DNA of 64,000 nt from NCBI RefSeq assembly GCF_011602485.2, contig NZ_CP050022.2:3616001-3680000 (forward strand), written 5' to 3'. This document shows positions 62,281 through 64,000 of the stretch, piece after piece. Numbering within the stretch: position 1 is the stretch's first letter; the number at the start of each line of letters is the position of its first letter. This DNA comes from Bradyrhizobium sp. 1(2017). Its GTDB lineage: Bacteria > Pseudomonadota > Alphaproteobacteria > Rhizobiales > Xanthobacteraceae. The notes beneath the pieces are model-generated. The model had not been told where the DNA came from and did not search any database. It saw only the letters and a program-made list of their open reading frames with translations. The position numbers and the translations under genes were made by a program.

Positions 62281-63463
62281 GCCGCGACAGCCGCGGGCCT
62301 TCCTTCGCCAGCCGTTCCAGCATCGTCGTCACGACGTCGACATCGACCGCATCCTGGTCGCGACCTGTCGGCGCCTCGTGCTCTTCGCCGCTCTCTTTCG
62401 CCACGAGCTGGGGCGATGCAGCCTGGATCTCGAATTTCCGGTCGAACATCTTGATCTCGACCTCGTCGCTTCTGATCTCGTCGGGTTCCGGGGCGCGGAC
62501 CACGGCACGCTGTTTGCGCGCGTCGATCAGATCGAGCTCACGGCCGATCGCGGCAAGTTTTGTCACTTGTCTCGACGCTTGCGGACGTGCGGCATCGAAG
62601 TCGATGGGGCGCGGCTGCACGTCGGCCAAATTTGCGCCGAGCCAGGGCGCGCGGCTTGCCTCCTGATCCTGCGTCGCATGATGGTCCCAATAGGCGTGCC
62701 GGTCGGTCGACTTGACGCGGCGGGCGCGCTTGCCGGCGAAGCGGTAGATCAGGCTGCCGAGGAGGCCAGCGAGCGCAAGCGCGCCGCCAATCACGAGCAG
62801 CAGCGTCGGGAGCGAGCCGTGCGGCTTATCGATGCTGCTGTCTGCTGCGCCGAAGGCGACCGGGGATTTGGAAGGCTTTGCGCTCGGGGGGGCGGTTGCC
62901 GCGGTAACGGCAGGTGCGGGTGCGGGCTGCGGCGCGGGGGCCGCTTGCGCCGGCTGCGGTGCGGGCGGAGCGGACGCGGTGGTCGGATCAGGCCAGCGCG
63001 TGGCGACGGCCGCCGGCTCGGCGGCGGTGGCTGGCGGCTGTTGCGCGGCCGGCGCGGGCGCGGTCATGTTCGGCGCGCCCGGGGCGGCACCGGTCTGCTG
63101 CGCAACAAATTCGGCACGGGCGTTCTGCACCGTCTGCGGGGCGGCTGAATCCGTGTCCTGTGCCACTTTTGCGTCGGGCGCCGCCTGGGCGGTCCGGGTG
63201 ACCTTGTCGCCGGCGGCGCGCAGATACCAGCACTTTTGCTTAGTCGAGCGCTCGAGGCGGTAGTACCAATGCTGCCCCTGCGGCGCGGCGCCCTTCGGCG
63301 AGGCAAGGCAGTCGCCGGCGGCGTTGGCCGTGCTCGATGCGGTCGGCGCGGTTGGCGCGTTCTGCGACACGGCGGCCAGTGGCGCGCCGGCGATGATGCT
63401 GCCGACGAGCACGGATACGAATTTTGCGGTGCGGTTGCCCATCCTGGTCTCCCGGTTACGCAT
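62213..63463 (-). CDS. Exported/membrane protein with Pro/Ala-rich region, unknown function
   Basis: A protein of up to 416 residues (an ATG at 63442 is a likely alternative start). A signal-like segment is followed by a small domain with CLASPKGAAPQGQHWYYRLE and KCWYLRA, a motif seen in many rhizobial exported proteins, then a long Pro/Ala-rich stretch, one membrane span (LLLVIGGALALAGLLGSLIY), and a charged C-terminal domain. The C-terminal end overlaps gmk on the other strand. Confidence 0.75.
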   Translation of the reverse strand: MRNRETRMGNRTAKFVSVLVGSIIAGAPLAAVSQNAPTAPTASSTANAAGDCLASPKGAAPQGQHWYYRLERSTKQKCWYLRAAGDKVTRTAQAAPDAKVAQDTDSAAPQTVQNARAEFVAQQTGAAPGAPNMTAPAPAAQQPPATAAEPAAVATRWPDPTTASAPPAPQPAQAAPAPQPAPAPAVTAATAPPSAKPSKSPVAFGAADSSIDKPHGSLPTLLLVIGGALALAGLLGSLIYRFAGKRARRVKSTDRHAYWDHHATQDQEASRAPWLGANLADVQPRPIDFDAARPQASRQVTKLAAIGRELDLIDARKQRAVVRAPEPDEIRSDEVEIKMFDRKFEIQAASPQLVAKESGEEHEAPTGRDQDAVDVDVVTTMLERLAKEGPRLSRPNLEADLAKFERSLRGRSAARA

Positions 63464-63592
63464 GACGCAACTGTTACCAGGCCTTTGTGGTCAAAGACTT
63501 GGGTGGCAATGAGCCGCAAATCCGGAGAGGATGTGGCTTGAATCGGGCCTGCGCGGCGTTGGTTCCGCCACGAATTCAGGCCTGTTTCCGCC

Positions 63593-64000
63593 TTACTGCT
63601 TGGCTGAGGTCCAGGTTCCGCCGCAGCCATCGGAGCGGCGCCATGTCCCGGAGCCGCTGCGGCCGGAGAGGCGGCCCGCGCCGGTAAAGCTGACGCCCTG
63701 GCCTTGTCCGCGCGTGCTGACCGAGCCGCTCTGGCTGACGGTTCCGCTCACGCCTTCGCCGATGACCCTGCCCGAGGTGACGACGACTGCGCCGCTCGTA
63801 GAGCCGCCGCAGCCGACGCTGGTGACGATCCAGGCGCCGTCAAAGCCTCCGCCACCCCCACCACCACCGCCGCCGCTTCTTCGCGACGACGCGCGCGGCT
63901 CCTCGGCCGGCTTGCTCCGGCGGGCGGACGGGGCCGGCTCGGCCGACCGGTCTGAACGCGAGCCGGACAGCGACTTTTCGTCGTTGCCGATCGAGCCGCC
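63593..64000 (-). CDS. Gly/Ser-rich small-domain protein, 5' end outside window
   Basis: The last 135 codons of a gene that starts beyond the right edge. There is a charged, disordered part ([20 protein letters not shown]), nine glycines in a row, then a domain of about 80 residues beginning FDGAWIVTSVGCGGSTSG and ending GSGTWRRSDGCGGTWTSAKQ before TAA. Paired GCGG cysteines and repeated GxW suggest a small beta domain stabilised by a disulfide. Function unknown. No start codon lies inside the window. Confidence 0.8.
   Translation of the reverse strand, partial: GGSIGNDEKSLSGSRSDRSAEPAPSARRSKPAEEPRASSRRSGGGGGGGGGGFDGAWIVTSVGCGGSTSGAVVVTSGRVIGEGVSGTVSQSGSVSTRGQGQGVSFTGAGRLSGRSGSGTWRRSDGCGGTWTSAKQ

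Overview
The window is a stretch of GC-rich alphaproteobacterial chromosome. Gene order, codon use and the dispersed palindromic repeats point to Bradyrhizobiaceae, most likely Bradyrhizobium (an inference; no rRNA gene is present to confirm it). Genes are dense and cover both strands. There are about 64 protein genes. Two run off the window ends: a GNAT acetyltransferase on the left and a Gly-rich protein on the right. I found no rRNA, tRNA, CRISPR array, insertion sequence or prophage.

Layout. 1-9 kb holds unlinked genes: a beta-lactamase-fold hydrolase, the RNA ligase RtcB behind a long structured leader with a candidate sRNA, a DUF429 protein, a GST, a TetR-TauE/SafE pair, a CsaA-like protein, an ArsC/Spx-like protein and a PAS-like protein. 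9.2-13.9 kb is a complete branched-chain amino-acid-type ABC transporter (livG-livF-binding protein-livH-livM). 14-15.7 kb is a DUF47-Pit low-affinity phosphate uptake pair with a PhoB-box-like site upstream. 15.7-16.1 kb is a guanidinium exporter (SugE/Gdx) behind what looks like a mini-ykkC guanidine-II riboswitch. 16.2-25 kb carries prfC, a TolA-like exported protein, an NnrU protein, an acyl-CoA synthetase, a YfgM-like protein, a lipoprotein, der and an MFS exporter.

25-32.5 kb, on the minus strand, has an orphan amino-acid binding protein, an NHL-type propeller, an SDR, and purF-cvpA-radA. 32.6-39.9 kb is an accessory minus-strand block: a GntR regulator, a 3-hydroxyisobutyrate-dehydrogenase-type enzyme, a polar-amino-acid-type ABC transporter, rpiB and rbsK, which reads like one uncharacterised catabolic unit. 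A six-TM potassium channel with a C-terminal zinc ribbon, a GFA protein, exonuclease III and a Cys-rich small protein follow. alr-dnaB and, further on, rplI-DUF2232-rpsR-rpsF resume the conserved minus-strand housekeeping string. Between them lie CFA synthase, a one-haem protein with a disordered tail, and a TetR-thioesterase pair. 53.6-55.4 kb is a TetR-desaturase pair with a palindromic operator. 55.5-62.3 kb is the core fatty-acid/envelope string fabD-fabG-acpP-fabF-mltG-yicC-gmk.

The best leads for new biology are the RtcB leader region (consensus-like promoter, about 200-nt RNA, intrinsic terminator, then an 81-bp hairpin before the ligase gene), the GntR/ABC/RpiB/RbsK block, the zinc-ribbon potassium channel and a 39-residue membrane microprotein. 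The riboswitch-Gdx and PhoB-box-Pit units belong to known classes but are clear regulatory calls. All functions are read from sequence alone; no database search was run.
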